NCBI GenBank assembly: GCA_000328365.1
Contig: KB291799.1
Location: 521,372-585,371, forward strand
Source: Capitella teleta
Taxonomy: Eukaryota > Annelida > Polychaeta > Capitellidae
Direction: 5' to 3'
Length of the DNA stretch: 64,000 nt
A program made the position numbers and the translations under genes. This document shows positions 1 through 11,072 of the stretch, piece by piece. Each line of letters begins with the position of its first letter. Position 1 is the stretch's first letter. The notes under the pieces are model-generated. The model made no database searches. It saw only the letters and a program-made list of their open reading frames with translations, and was not told the DNA's origin.

Positions 1-59
1 ATTTGGCACGGAATGCTATCAATTGGTGCTATGAGTCAATAGAACATCACTTAAAATTT

Positions 60-740
60 AGTTCCCCATCCCTTTAACGGAAACTGCTTCTTCTTCCTCG
101 TCAACCTGAGCACGAATTTGCCAGTGGAAGTTTCAGACACCAAGAGCATGTTGGGTCCTTTGAACTCCTTTCACTCCTCTGGGCGGATTGAATGCCACCA
201 GTGCGTTTTCGGTATCTGGAAGATTCCCTCCCAGAGCTTGCTAAGCCTTGATATCATCATTTGTCACATACTTGATGGTTATGTTTGGGTTTCTCTGATT
301 CGCAATTTCTGCATATTGCTCAGCATTGCTAATCAAGGACCGACTAGCATGGACATGCCACCAAACAGACTGTTTGACTGTACCACCCAAGCCGTCAAGG
401 CGTCAACAGTGCCCTTGCCGTGTGATGTGGCAAAAAAGTTCCATTTAAGCTGAATGTCAAGTGAAGGTTCGATAACAAGAGTCACTGTTTGAACTGACTG
501 GCAGCGCCATCTCTAAAAATCTTGATTGGAACAGGCAGGATACTTCTCCCTCAGATGGAGGAAAATAGTGTTCATGAAGGTGAATACTGCCACCTTGGTA
601 TGTTGCAAGCAGTTGGAATTTGGAAACCAGCACCACTCGTTCTTCTCATCCATGACCCCAAGCATGTGCGTTGAACAGAACTACTCATATTGTGAGTTCG
701 TCGTAGCAGAAGTCACTTCTACCCAAGGGACCAGCTAATT
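60..740 (-). pseudogene. Relic of a DDE-transposon-like protein
   Basis: Read on the minus strand this stretch gives pieces of a protein I associate with widespread invertebrate transposon ORFs. One piece contains VTSATTNSQYE followed by MLGVMDEKNEWCWFPNS, and a second contains KWNFFATSHGKGTVDAL. A third, in another frame, contains GGTVKQSVWWHVHAS and ends near NPNITIKYVTNDD. The 'FFATSHGK..D..GGTVK' signature is typical of these elements. Several stops and at least one frame change interrupt it, so it is a decayed copy. I see no terminal inverted repeats, so the boundaries are only those of the recognisable protein. The family name is not certain. Confidence 0.5.
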
Positions 741-1106
741 AGTTCGCATTAACCGGAAGTTCGCAAAATTCGGAGTTCGTATTAACTGATGGACCTACAA
801 TATTAAAAAATGGGCGGGGATTCCAAAAATAGTTCTATAGAACCGGAAGTTCCATATATCAGAGTTTGTAATATCGAGCTTTGACTGTATTACTTAGTTG
901 TCAACCCCTAGCTAGTTATTTATGCCTACCACCACCTCCACTCCTGTCGGGAGCATATTTCAAACAAGAGGCGGTCACCATCAGGATGTCGGTTTTCGTC
1001 ACATCATGCCTCTTCATCACTGCCCCTGGGAAATGAAGAAAACATTGCATCAGAGGGAGGCGTTAAGGGGTAATTAACATCGCGGGATACAGTTTACTAT
1101 ACCAAC

Positions 1107-2505
1107 CTTTCAGAACCGCAAACAGGAGAGTGGAATCAAATGCAGATTTGCTATCCTTCCCCTTCAAATTCATGCTTGCCATCAGTTGATTTGACATCAT
1201 CCTGCAAACAAAGGAAACAGTCAAAACCCATATGAAACAAGTATACACCAACGGTGACCAACCCCAGGCCAGAGTATTATTCAAACAAAATTAAAGCAGG
1301 CAGTCCCTGTATTCAGATAATTGTTTTCTGAAGACTAATCTATAAATAAAGAAATCTGGAAAACGTACCTTTTCAGTATTTTGCGAACTGCGTCTTTTGG
1401 ATCTGCACCCCCGATGTTGATCGTCAAATTGAAAGAGATGCAGATCGGTAAATGTAATATGGAAATTCTGTATAAAAAAATGTGTCGCATTGATGTAATT
1501 AGGTGAGGGAATATTGGAGCACATTGTTCATGTACAAAGAGAAACAAAACATCATAATTATGTGACATAATTACTGTTGGCTTGTTATAAAAATAATTCA
1601 TTTTGTATTGGGCAATATCTACAAACGTACGAAAGGATAAAAACTAACAAGTGCTTACCACAGCACGTCTGTTGGTCTCGTCTTTTAGTTGAGCCTCCAA
1701 TTCCATGAAATCGATTTGGTCAGCACACTGCTTCAAATGGAATGGAGACTCAGCTGGCTCCAGATGCCGCCCAGTTTCGTCCAGCTTTTTCTGGATGCTA
1801 ACCAGCAAGAAAAGTACACGACGTTGGAATCCTGAAAAGACAGTTATATGGTAATTGACTAATTAATATATAAACAAATAATGTATTAATGATATTTATA
1901 ACAATTGCAAATCGAGATTAATTGAGACAGACACATGCATTAATTACAATGTTGAATAAATGCCGTTCCGCTTTATATAATGAATGATGAAACCTCAATT
2001 TCAATTAAAAGTACATGTAATGCAATCATGAACCATTGAGTTCACAGTTTGAGAATGCAAAAACTCTCTCACGATCATTAGACATTGGAAAAGCCTCCGA
2101 GCTTGTGGCCAGGGAGGTCCTGCTTCGTTTTGATTGCGTTGAATGCCTGGGAGTCAGATCCTGGGAGCCTTGGCGTTGCGAAGAATGCCCGCTCGAGGGG
2201 GAACGCTGCACTGAGGCGCCTGAGGGGTGAAAGTGTGGGGATACCGAACGCCGCCCCGGGATCGTACACGGCCCTAAAAAGAGTTGTTACCTGACAGGAA
2301 AATATAATATGATTATGATTAGGTACAGAATCAATCATACATACCATTGCATGGAGGCGACAAGCGTGGGAGTATTGGCGAACACTGTGACGACCTTGGT
2401 GTCAGGGAGGTCGACATTGAAGCAACGTTGTTGAAGCCAATCTGCGTGCTGCCAGATTCAGCCTTGGTTGCATCACAGTTGTGGATTGGTTGATCGACGT
2501 CGCGA
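1107..2505 (-). CDS. DUF4806-domain protein, C-terminal exons
   Basis: Minus-strand exons are visible at about 2345-2505, 2075-2295 (Ser/Arg/Gln-rich linker; frame and borders uncertain), 1659-1831, 1369 to about 1430, and 1107-1201. The last three encode a DUF4806-like domain. It begins with a helical stretch ending in FMELEAQLKDETNRRA, continues with LTINIGGADPKDAVRKILK, and ends with MMSNQLMASMNLKGKDSK. Donors gtaag (after 1659), gtacg (after 1369) and gttggt (after 1107) are present, and the join from 1369 to 1107 is in frame. The acceptor for the 1369-1430 exon is unclear, because no AG lies in a phase that fits. The gene may therefore be decaying or use another exon. DUF4806 function is unknown, and such proteins often occur next to mobile elements. 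The stop lies just downstream and was not resolved. Confidence 0.5.
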
Positions 2506-3384
2506 CTAAAATACAACAAGTTCACAACGTTGTTTAAACGTTGTGTGCCCACTGGGTAAGATGAATTCTAAAATTTCAACCCTTGGTTGACCTTATCATG
2601 GAATTGCCCTTCTGTTTAAAGGTACGCTGGAAGGAAAATATCCATAGAGTAATGGGAATAATCATGAATACCGACCCATGATTCCTATTTCGATGTGGCT
2701 AACGTCAAGTTAATACAGTAGATAATGAAAATTTTGAATGAATCATGATGTTCATGTTTATCAGCCTTCAACATGACTGATATTCTCAGTGATAATAATT
2801 TTCTCTGTGTCCGAAGCGAATAAAAGGGGCACCTCATTTGCTGTGAGTGGCGATTTGTAAAGGAAGGAGGTGGGGGGGGGGTTGTTGAGCCTAGCCCAAG
2901 CATCACCCATGGTAGTTGATCAGTCCAAGCTGGGGTACTCAAACGGGCGCTCTCTTTCTGGTTTTACCCCATTGTCTAACGAGCAGACGACGCCACAGCA
3001 CCAGTCTGTCTTGTAGATCGTGGAACTCATCTTCAATTTTGAAGAGGGAAGTGAGCACGCGAAAGAAAATAGTCCAACATTTGTGCTCGTGTTTCAAATG
3101 TAATTCTTTACATTTAAATGTTATTAATGCGTATTTGAAAAACTGATAAAATATTTATGATTCGACACATTGTATTAATTTTCTGAAATTTGATTCCTTT
3201 CATGCACTCAAAATTAGGCAATATCCATACGCAAAGTGTAAACATTAGCACGTGTTGTGCGTTTGACAGCTGTCATTTTGAACTCGATTGGACCATGTTC
3301 GGAATATTTTCTTCCGAAGAACTCGTTTTTTGTGCTGTGTAAATGAGAAAAAGGGATAAAAGACCTGTTCTGTTCCACAATTGG

Positions 3385-3396
3385 CATAATTCCTAC
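3385..3396. repeat. Left target-site duplication of SINE
   Basis: CATAATTCCTAC is repeated exactly at 3729-3740 on the other side of the SINE. Confidence 0.85.
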
Positions 3397-3728
3397 GAAG
3401 GGGCACCGGATAGTGCAGTGGGTTAAACCGCTGACTACAATTCTATGCCGACCGTGGGGGTCGAGGTCCCGGGTTCGAGACCCGATCAGACAACGGGCGT
3501 TATGATTGTGAATTACAATTGTAATTCTTCGGTGACTCTGCAGTGCTGCCCAACTGCGTAACAAGGCCGGGCGCTGTGTACTACTGTCTATGGTGGTATG
3601 CAGGATAAAGAACCCTTGGGATTTATCGATAAGAGTAGGGGGAAACCCCGGTCCCGGGCCGTCTGTTCTGGCGCCCGTATCACCCGAACGGGTTGGGTGG
3701 AGCCGTAAAACCCCAATCAATCAAAAAA
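3397..3728 (+). repeat. Complete tRNA-derived SINE with target duplication
   Basis: A 332-bp element starts GAAGGGGCACCGG. It has a Pol III A box at 3411-3421 (TAGTGCAGTGG) and a B box at 3472-3482 (GGTTCGAGACC), so the head is tRNA-derived. The body contains an inverted GAATTACAATTGTAATTC. The tail is GCCGTAAAACCCC followed by AATC/A-rich sequence. Perfect 12-bp direct repeats (CATAATTCCTAC) flank it at 3385-3396 and 3729-3740. These are target-site duplications made by LINE-type reverse transcription, and their perfect match suggests a recent insertion. Partial copies lie at 13548, 27312 and 38349. The 168-codon minus-strand reading frame across it is incidental. Confidence 0.9.
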
Positions 3729-3740
3729 CATAATTCCTAC
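3729..3740. repeat. Right target-site duplication of SINE
   Basis: Exact copy of 3385-3396, immediately after the SINE A-rich tail. Confidence 0.85.
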
Positions 3741-5319
3741 ACCAAAATATTGACTAGGCTATTGATATGATATAATTATGTACAAGTACACCATGTACAT
3801 GTAGATTGAAGTAAGCCGCGTTCAACTAATGTTGAAGCATCAGCCTAATTATCACAAGGTAATTTTGATTTTAATAGACTTTCATTATTTCATAGCAGCA
3901 TAAAATTGTCTCTAGATTCTAGGATGGGAAGGGAAGGGGTGGTAGCTAATATGTCTACTTAATATAGGCATAACCACACTGTAGCACAGGACTGCAATCT
4001 CTACAATTGTTGCTGCCATCAACGGTTTTGAATTTCCAAGTTTGAGGTGCAGAAAGTGACAGTGAACATTACTGTCCGTGACACATATTATTATTATTAT
4101 TTTTTTTCATAGCTGTGAATTATGATTCGTGAAAACTCCTGCGTGTCTCCGCTCATCTGATAAGCATCAGAAAATATTTTATCTAATCTTTGCAGTGATT
4201 GCACGCATACAAGTAAATAACTTATGAGCTTCAGTAAATATAGCAAACACAATTTAAATAGTTTATTGAGATACCGAAAACACAATTTAAATAGTTTATT
4301 GAGATACTGAAATATAAACTAAACAGATGAATCAAGCAATTACAGATGGCATTGGGTGACAAGATGTACAAAATTTAAATTGTTTGAGTAGCTTAAGTCA
4401 TAAAGGCACGTTAACAGATGTGAAGTTGAGTCAATGCAAGTCGGATGTAAATCCAGTTATGCTAAATGAAATTATGATAGAGATCAATGATGGACATTTT
4501 CACAATGACACATGATACTAGTAGGTAGAATTCAGTAGAGACCCAAACGAGATTTGCATGATCAGGCGTCCAATATGGCTGTAATCTCAGCATCTTGGTT
4601 CTAGGAATCTAGAACAGTACGTAAGAAATGGAGCAGCAGGTAGCAAGAATTTGGAGTGAGTCACACTGATCGAGACATTCTCAATTTTGCCGCAGAAGAC
4701 AAGTTGTTTCTTTGTCATGTACAACTTCTAATTTCTGTATTTTGATGAGTGATGGAAATACATATTTCAGTGATGAAGAATCTGAAATATTAAATTTTTC
4801 TTTCAAAATAAATGAAATGAGTCAAATTATAGAAATTTACTTCAATATTAACAAGTTGATTTTGGATTGCCACAGGGAAATAAGGTTGACTTGCTGAATC
4901 ACAGACAGAGTTTGTTGTAAATTCGTAAGACCTTGCCTAGCTGTACGTACGGGAGTAATGCCATACACGCCAGAGATGTGTCATCATTCGAGTGCGTCAT
5001 ACAGGTGCCTGAAAAAAAAAAACAAACAAAACAAACAAACAAAACCAGAATATTTAATACATTTTTATGGTTATAATTCATTCACAGTTATGATTGATTT
5101 CAAACTCAGGGTAACTTGAAAGGTAAGATATGCAGCTTGATTGTATTTCTTTTAATCAAGCCTCGCCCTCGCCCCCCTCCCAGTCTAATACATGCAATAG
5201 CAACATATTGACCAGCTGTAACTAGAATGACTGAAATTTTGTGGGTTGTTAACTCTTTTGTTAGGCACCCTTTGTTTAGAGAATTGATGAACACAACACT
5301 AATCAACATCAGTCCATAC
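3741..5319. other. Intergenic or intronic AT-rich stretch
   Basis: I recognise no gene here. If the Tudor-like exons (5.3-5.5 kb) and the DUF4806 exons belong to one gene, this is its intron. It contains a 33-bp tandem duplication at 4246-4311. Confidence 0.5.
4246..4311. repeat. Tandem duplication, 2 x 33 bp
   Basis: The unit starts AACACAATTTAAATAGTTTA and is present twice back to back, with one difference visible (ATACCGA versus ATACTGA). Confidence 0.85.
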
Positions 5320-5504
5320 CTGATCATGACGTAACCACGTCTGTATGTTATCTTCATTGAACTGCACTTTCACCAATCCTATAAAAAATGTTGCAAATAA
5401 GAAATGAAGGATTGATGATTTGCACTCACCATTGACAACATCCAGGACCGTAGCTGCATAATGCAGCCGGTCTGGTGCCCACCACCCTTTACCTTTTTCC
5501 CCCA
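5320..5504 (-). CDS. Two exons of a Tudor-like domain protein
   Basis: Two minus-strand exons, 5430-5504 and 5320-5378, join in phase across a 51-bp intron (donor gtgagt, acceptor tttatag). They read GEKGKGWWAPDRLHYAATVL, then DVVN, then GLVKVQFNEDNIQTWLRHDQ. The pattern W-x(4)-L-x-Y-A-A-T-V then V-x-F-x-D/N resembles a Tudor/SGF29-type beta-barrel (channel-lining aromatic residues, 'YAATVL', 'VKVQF'). A further donor (gtatgg) follows at 5319, so the protein continues downstream on the minus strand, possibly into the DUF4806 exons. The match is by pattern only. Confidence 0.45.
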
Positions 5505-6068
5505 CTAAAAGAAGATCAATCAAAAATGGTACTAACGTATTAGCTAATAAATACCTTCGTACACCAACTCTGAGCCTGAGGAATTTAGTTCCTGCTTCTA
5601 CCAGTAAAATACATTAAAAAAAAAAAAATAATAATAAAGAGAAGCTTCACACAAAACACACCTACGCGTCAGGGGCATGCTGATGAGCATGCTGGAAAGC
5701 ATAAACAATATTAGGCTAAAGCATATTGGAAACCATTAGAGTGAACATGCCCGGCATGTTGCTTAGTCCAGTTTTAGTCAACACGCCTAAATTAAAACCT
5801 GGTTGAGCGTGCTCCAGTCATGTTTCAGTGTATAATATAATAATACGGTGAATGTATTATACAGTGTATAATATATAATACAAATAAAAATTACATTGGT
5901 GATCAGAAAACTCAAGATTCAGATAACGATCAAACAGTTAACGCAAAAGTGAAACCGACGAATTTCAATTCGAAGAATCTACGCGACGAACGGCGATCAT
6001 ACACTTTAGCGAGAACGTGCGCACTGACTGTATTGCAGAAAGAAGTGGGCCGGCGCACAGCGCCATAT
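5505..6068. other. Intergenic, no gene recognised
   Basis: AT-rich DNA. It includes the short palindrome GCATGCT-GATG-AGCATGC near 5676 and an alternating AT run near 5830-5880. I see no coding exon. Confidence 0.5.
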
Positions 6069-7010
6069 AGGGGAACCCGGGGCAAAGTGGACCAACATTA
6101 TTTCTGATGCCATTATAGTCATTATGAAAAAGTATTATTAGGCTGATATTGCTTCTAACCATAGTTAAACTATTGTAGTGTCATATAATAAGGACAAAAT
6201 ACTCTTAGCTGTTATACTTAGTGAGCATGATAATGATTTAATAACATCCCAAAATTCCACTTTGCCCCATACCGAACATGGTTGGCACGGGCTGTCTCGT
6301 TCAGTGTCAGGTTACGGGTATGGGTAGCATGCCCATCAAATATGAGCAGCACAGGATTTACTTCTGATGGTCTTGTATGCTTCACAAAATGGTTGAACCA
6401 GGTCACAAAAAGTTTACTCTGCATCCAGCCAGATGGATGGCAGACAACCAGAGTTTCTGGAGGGACACCAATCTCAAACAGCTCATTTCGCTTCTTACGA
6501 GGGAAGATGAGCATTGGAGGGACGAAGTTTCGGCAGCATTGCAGCATATCTCAGCAGTTACCAGGGTTCCTCTTTCAGCTGACGTCAGAACCCCCACCTG
6601 TTTCTTCCCTCGGGTCGACAGGATTTTAGACTGCTTGTTTGGAACAGTCGTCATGCCAGTTTCATCACAATTATATATGCGGCTAGGGGGGAAGTTGAAT
6701 TTCGACTCTAGTCCTTCGAAGAGCTTGAAGAAGTTTTGGACAACTACTTCATTGAATCCAGAAGCCCTGGCTGCAGATGTAGCTTCAGGTGTGCGCAAAG
6801 AAAGTGCTGGCTGTCTTTTCAGGAATCCCGACACAAAATCTACACCGGCCATTTTGGTATCTTGGCTGAATGGATGCTTAATCTCGTTCATTTCGGCAAA
6901 TTCATAAGCCAGCTTTTGGAAATCTTGAATTGTCAGACCAAAAAATCGTTTCTCCATAGCCTGCAGGTGTTTAACAAGGCGGTCGTCTTCTTGCTCCGCA
7001 CTAAACACTC
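6069..7010 (-). mobile_element. Broken pogo/Tigger-type DNA transposon
   Basis: The minus strand carries a Tc1/mariner-pogo transposase. The stretch from 7008 down to about 6530 encodes part of the CENP-B-type HTH domain (VFSAEQEDDRLVKHLQ, LAYEFAEMNEIKHPF) and the start of the DDE_1 domain, with the first catalytic Asp in RIYNCDETGMTT. A frameshift near 6530-6545 moves the reading frame. The second part (6547 down to about 6280) carries VPPMLIFPRKKRNELFEIG, the GWMQSKLFVTWF motif and the second Asp in LLIFDGHATHTRN. The ORF is cut after NETARANHV, before the third catalytic residue, so it is inactive. GGGGCAAAGTGG at 6079-6090 and its inverse CCACTTTGCCCC at 6257-6268 look like remnants of (sub)terminal inverted repeats. 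Confidence 0.8.
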
Positions 7011-7214
7011 TCCCGGAACGGAAGATAAGTAAGGTAAGGTGATAGGCAATCTAGCAATTAGACAAACCTGAAACGGCCCAACTGTTTGACCGAAGCCTGG
7101 ACGCGATTTTTTTTTTCCTACAAGGTTTAGCCACATGAATATTAATTAGATGCATAGATACATGTACATATCAATGAGGCATATAATGCATATTCACGAG
7201 ATTGCTTTATGTAG

Positions 7215-7246
7215 GCATAGAAATCATAACGGTATGATTTCTATGC
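7215..7246. repeat. Perfect 14-bp inverted repeat (hairpin)
   Basis: GCATAGAAATCATA (7215-7228), a 4-base loop ACGG, then the exact complement (7233-7246). It lies in non-coding sequence between the pogo and MULE elements. Confidence 0.85.
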
Positions 7247-7693
7247 ATGTAGGTACTCCCAAGTTCCAACAGTAATTAGGTGGGATCACCACCACTGGTA
7301 ATATATGCGTTGCATTCTAGTGCAACTCGTCGGCGTTTTGCGCAAAGTCTGTTAATGATTTCTGGCAAAGGCTAATAATTGTGATGACAGAATGCCTCTA
7401 TAATAATTAATGTATACATAGCTGTGTTTCTGTTATGTCCTTGATCGCTTATTTTAAAAACGTTTACTACTTTTTAGTTTTTAGGAACCTCATCATCTCA
7501 TGCTCTATAGTATACACTCATTGCATAACCATGTGAAAAAGCATCAATATTACTAATGAACTAAGTTGTCACTGCACAAGTTTGCACGAATAAAACCCGC
7601 AAAGCTAACCATGCACATTTGAGAAATTATATTCATTACTAACCCCCAAACACGGACAGAAAGTACAAAAAAATCACTCACAAAAAAAGTCAA

Positions 7694-9150
7694 TCAAACA
7701 TTTATTTTGCAGAATGAGTTTTGCCAATTTGTTGATTTTTTGATACACAACTGGCAAGATTGTGCTGCGCTTTTCGTTTTGGTAACACTTGGCTGTTGAG
7801 GATGCAGTCGCCTTTCAGCTTCAATCAAGTGTTCTTCAACGGTCGTCCCAATCCAACCTTTTTCCGTCCGCCCACAAGCATTTTTCTGCGAGCCACGGCT
7901 GTAGGTTGAACGCCAATGTTGCGCAGAGCAGTGAGTTGCTGTACCGGAGTATTTGGCAAACGTTGCCATGGCGGAGACAAATGCACTCTCAGTTGCGATT
8001 CTTTCATAACTTTTAATGAATTCTTGAATTGGCTTGAGACATTCTGTGGCATTAGCACGAAGATGCTGCTTTATATCAGCAGCAATGGCATCGACCTTCA
8101 TTGAAGCTGCTTCAATTTCCTCCTCATTATGCGTTGGATAATCATCCTGATGATCATCATTTGCAGGACCAGGTTCATTGTCCTCAGCAGTTTCTCCATC
8201 ATCATGAGATGAAACCTCTTCAGGCTGAGCACTCACTGTCATGAAGCTTGCAGTCTGTTGGCTCCGAATGTCGTCTTCTTCACGCAAGCCAGCAAACCAC
8301 TCAGATGGAATGTTGTTGGCACCAACAGCGAGATCATGTAAAAACTTGCGCACACGACTGCATGTCTTGGGAATAAAATTCGACGACTCCACTTTGAAAT
8401 TGCTCATGACGGCAAACTGGTGCTTGTACGGTCTTCCTGAAGACCCGACATAGCAAGAACAGAAGCCCACTGATATGTCTACCGTGTAGGACTCCTCGCT
8501 CTTTTCACTTTTCACTAGAAAGAGCATTTCACTTTTTTGTTCAATGGATGACATGGGGATGGTGGTGGTGCTCTTCAAATATCGCGAATGAAGAACGCGG
8601 TCAATTCGATTGCAGGACAAATCAAGCAGGCGTTGTTGATAATACATTTCGAGGCGCGATGTTAGGAAATCGAGTAATTGGGGGACATTGTATGCTTTCA
8701 TCCGCAGAAAGATTTTATCTTTCAGAATTCTCATTACTGCCTCACAGAAATTGTTTGTCTGGTTGCCACGAGTGGGGAGATCTTTGCGGTAACAGACTGC
8801 CCACGCCTCACGGTCTCCGAACACCTTCTCAAAGTGTCCTCTGATGGAAGGGTATCTGAAAAAAAAAAATAAAGGGGTGGTACTCCCAAATGTTATAACC
8901 TTCTAACCTATTAGCAATTTCATCATTGGTTATATTTTCGTAATGGTCATCCTTCTCCTCGCAGTACACCATGGTTTTCATTGCATGGAAGAGATGTTGT
9001 CGATCTTCTTTTCGGATTCCATGTTTGGAGTCCCACAAATATCTCCAAAATGCTTGAAGTACATGGAAGATACAGAGGATCAGGGTTGCTTGTGGGTAGA
9101 CAATCAAGGGGATTAGCATAATTGTTTGGGTCCAGGAGTAGTCGCGACAT
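7694..9150 (-). mobile_element. MULE-type transposase with SWIM-like finger, 5'-truncated
   Basis: Minus strand, two exons: about 9119-8908 and 8855-7694, with a 52-bp intron (donor gttaga, acceptor in a T-run ending CAG). The join reads NDEIAN-RYPSIRGHFEKVF in frame. The first exon has YPQATLILCIFHVLQAFWRY, the MULE segment around the last catalytic block (C-x2-H). The second has LPTRGNQTNNFCEAVMRILK. This is followed by a SWIM-like element, CSCYVGSSGRPYKH, in which the third Cys of the usual CxC..CxH is Tyr. An acidic linker (DDHQDDYPTHNEEE) and a basic tail end it. The N-terminal half of the transposase is missing upstream of 9150. The remaining frame is open for about 450 codons. Confidence 0.75.
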
Positions 9151-9286
9151 TACCCCCCCATCACCTTAAATTCAAGCTTACTTTACTATGTTGAATGAGT
9201 AATGAACATAAAAAAAATAATAAATAAAAAGTAGAAATAATGATTGCACCACAAACAATAGGCAAAAGAAAAGTGTACAACACTCA

Positions 9287-9291
<5 letters not shown>

Positions 9292-9321
<30 letters not shown>
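9292..9321. repeat. Poly(A) tract
   Basis: About 30 consecutive A residues on the plus strand. It could be the tail of a minus/plus-strand retroposon or simply a simple repeat. Confidence 0.8.
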
Positions 9322-9325
<4 letters not shown>

Positions 9326-9399
9326 GAAAGTAAAAAAAAAGACAAACGGCAAGGAACACAGTACATAAAAATGATAAAAGTAAAAAGATTGAATTTGTC

Positions 9400-9800
9400 G
9401 ATCAAGGGCGACTACTAGTATTGAAGGTAAAGAAACGTGAGTAAACGGGTTGAGCATGCGACCGAACAGCATCAAATGCGGCAATGCGTACGATATGGGT
9501 AAAAGGTTACATGTGCATACAAGAAGAACAAAAGAAAAAAAAAAGTAGTACAGTAAAAAATATTGACGCAGGTCAGCTGCGGCAACTCGATCATCACACA
9601 GATCAAAATGAAAAAAGTAGCGAGAGAGAAACACAAAATAAAATAAAAAAAAAGTAATAATAAAAATAATGTAGCAATTAAATCGAGTTCAGGTCGGCCA
9701 GACCCTTCAGCAATTAGGCTTTTAGTCAATCATTATGTTGTGATCTGTTGATTTGTTTTGGTTTTCCTTGGCTTTCAAACATATGATCTGGTTTTGCTAA
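9400..9800. other. No gene recognised
   Basis: Low-complexity A-rich DNA. Long minus-strand frames here encode Phe/Leu/Tyr runs that reflect the base composition. Confidence 0.5.
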
Positions 9801-9802
9801 CT

Positions 9803-10537
9803 TTACTGACACCACTGTCCCGCAACCGTAATCTGGGTGCCGCAGTGTCGAGACTCCACTCGTGCGACTGGTGCGGATTCCTCTTGCCTGATCTCTGGCT
9901 CCCGGCGCGCTGCTGGGGCGAGTTCCACCAGGGGAATGGACGCAGAGCGGTCGGTCTTATTTACATAACTTTTACGTTTCCGCCTCATCATAAGGGTAAC
10001 TAGGACTGCAGAGGATGGCGATGCGACTACGGTGGTAGTGATCAGGTAGACCCACCAAGGGGTCTGCCTCAGTCGGCTCTCGAGATCGTTGATCTCTGGG
10101 AGCAGGCTCTTATGAGGCACGGCATGGAGGGTGCGATAACTGGGCAGGTCGAGCGACGACACCCCGGGAGGGAGCTGGACTTTTGCCCACTCGGTGGAGA
10201 TGTTATGGTATATTAGTTCGACTTCGAGGGGAATCGCTTTGAGAGGGGGCAAGGTGAAATTCCGATGTAAATTGCTCTCGGGGATACCTCTGAGGGACCA
10301 CACGATCGCATCAAAATTACAGCGCGGACCAACATCGATGATATAGGTACCCGACTTGAGGGTCCCACTGGAGGGGGCGGTACCGGCGCATCTGTAGTGG
10401 TACAGCTCCTCAGGGGTGTTTACCAAGAATCGGTTGGCGTTTGAAGAACGAATCTGGTGAGCTGGCCCTGCGGTCTTGGAATAGGTGATCGGATAGCGAT
10501 CCAATTGAGCTTTGCTCCCAGTAATCATGCCATGCAT
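9803..10537 (-). pseudogene. Envelope-like fragment of a retrovirus-like element (fossil)
   Basis: A minus-strand frame of about 244 codons looks like the C-terminal part of a viral-type envelope glycoprotein. It has an extracellular part with several Cys residues and a membrane-proximal stretch, LPPGVSSLDLPSYRTLHAVP. A hydrophobic anchor follows (PWWVYLITTTVVASPSS), then a basic MRRKRKS stop-transfer and a short cytoplasmic tail. The base composition is richer in GC than its surroundings. No gag, pol or long terminal repeats are recognisable nearby, so this is an isolated, broken piece. The family (Gypsy/errantivirus-like env or another capsid/envelope-bearing element) cannot be settled by eye. 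Confidence 0.4.
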
Positions 10538-10559
10538 GTGGCATTATGCAGGGAATAAT

Positions 10560-10923
10560 TAAGCAACAAACTAAAAATGGGCACGCCATCAGTATTAAAA
10601 GCTAAACTCATGGAGTAAAGTTCTTTTAGGCGTGTTTTAGCACAAAAATCACGGTACATCTTGCCATCATAGATATCAGACAGGTAACCACTTTGTGTAT
10701 GTCACTCATCACGATAGTTCAATTGATGTCCTAACTTTAGGTTTTGAACAACATGCTCAAGCTGAGACTTGAGAGAAACAGTCATAAAATAATTTCCATC
10801 TGATTTCAGTCTAGATGTGAACGAGAAGGCCATCAATAGTAGTATAGTATTGCCCAATGTAGTGGTAGCTCCAGAGTAGAGAGGCTCATTCCAGTCAGAT
10901 GGAACATCAGCTGAATCTGTCAC
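10560..10923 (-). pseudogene. Fragment of a 'transposase domain-containing' ORF
   Basis: The minus strand reads SDIYDGKMYRDFCAKTRLKE then LYSMSLAFNTDGVPIFS. This is the hallmark start of a TNP2/CACTA-like 'transposase domain-containing' family (D-G-x-x-Y...N-T-D-G-V-P-x-F). A stop separates it from the upstream portion (PLYSGATTTLGNTILLLMAF), and nothing of the catalytic core follows. It is a relic. Confidence 0.55.
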
Positions 10924-11072
10924 TTTAATCGTGGCTGATAGCTTGCTGCTCTATCAGTTCCTAAACTTCCTTTTTTAAATAGTTTTTTAAGCTGTGTAAA
11001 GGGACTATCAGTCACATTTTTCAAGGCTCATGTGCATTTTTTTAAACTTTCACTTCTTCTCCCCAGTTGACG

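Noticed and set aside
3400-3490. tRNA gene
   Set aside because: A and B boxes are present, but the sequence does not fold as a full cloverleaf in my reading and is the head of a SINE with target duplications.
3214-3720. 168-codon minus-strand ORF
   Set aside because: It lies almost entirely across the SINE and its protein shows no family; it is a by-product of the repeat.
6282-7032. Plus-strand ORFs of 98-176 codons
   Set aside because: Antisense of the pogo transposase.
9178-9729. Phe/Leu/Tyr-rich minus-strand frames
   Set aside because: Composition artefact of A-rich plus-strand DNA and a poly(A) tract.
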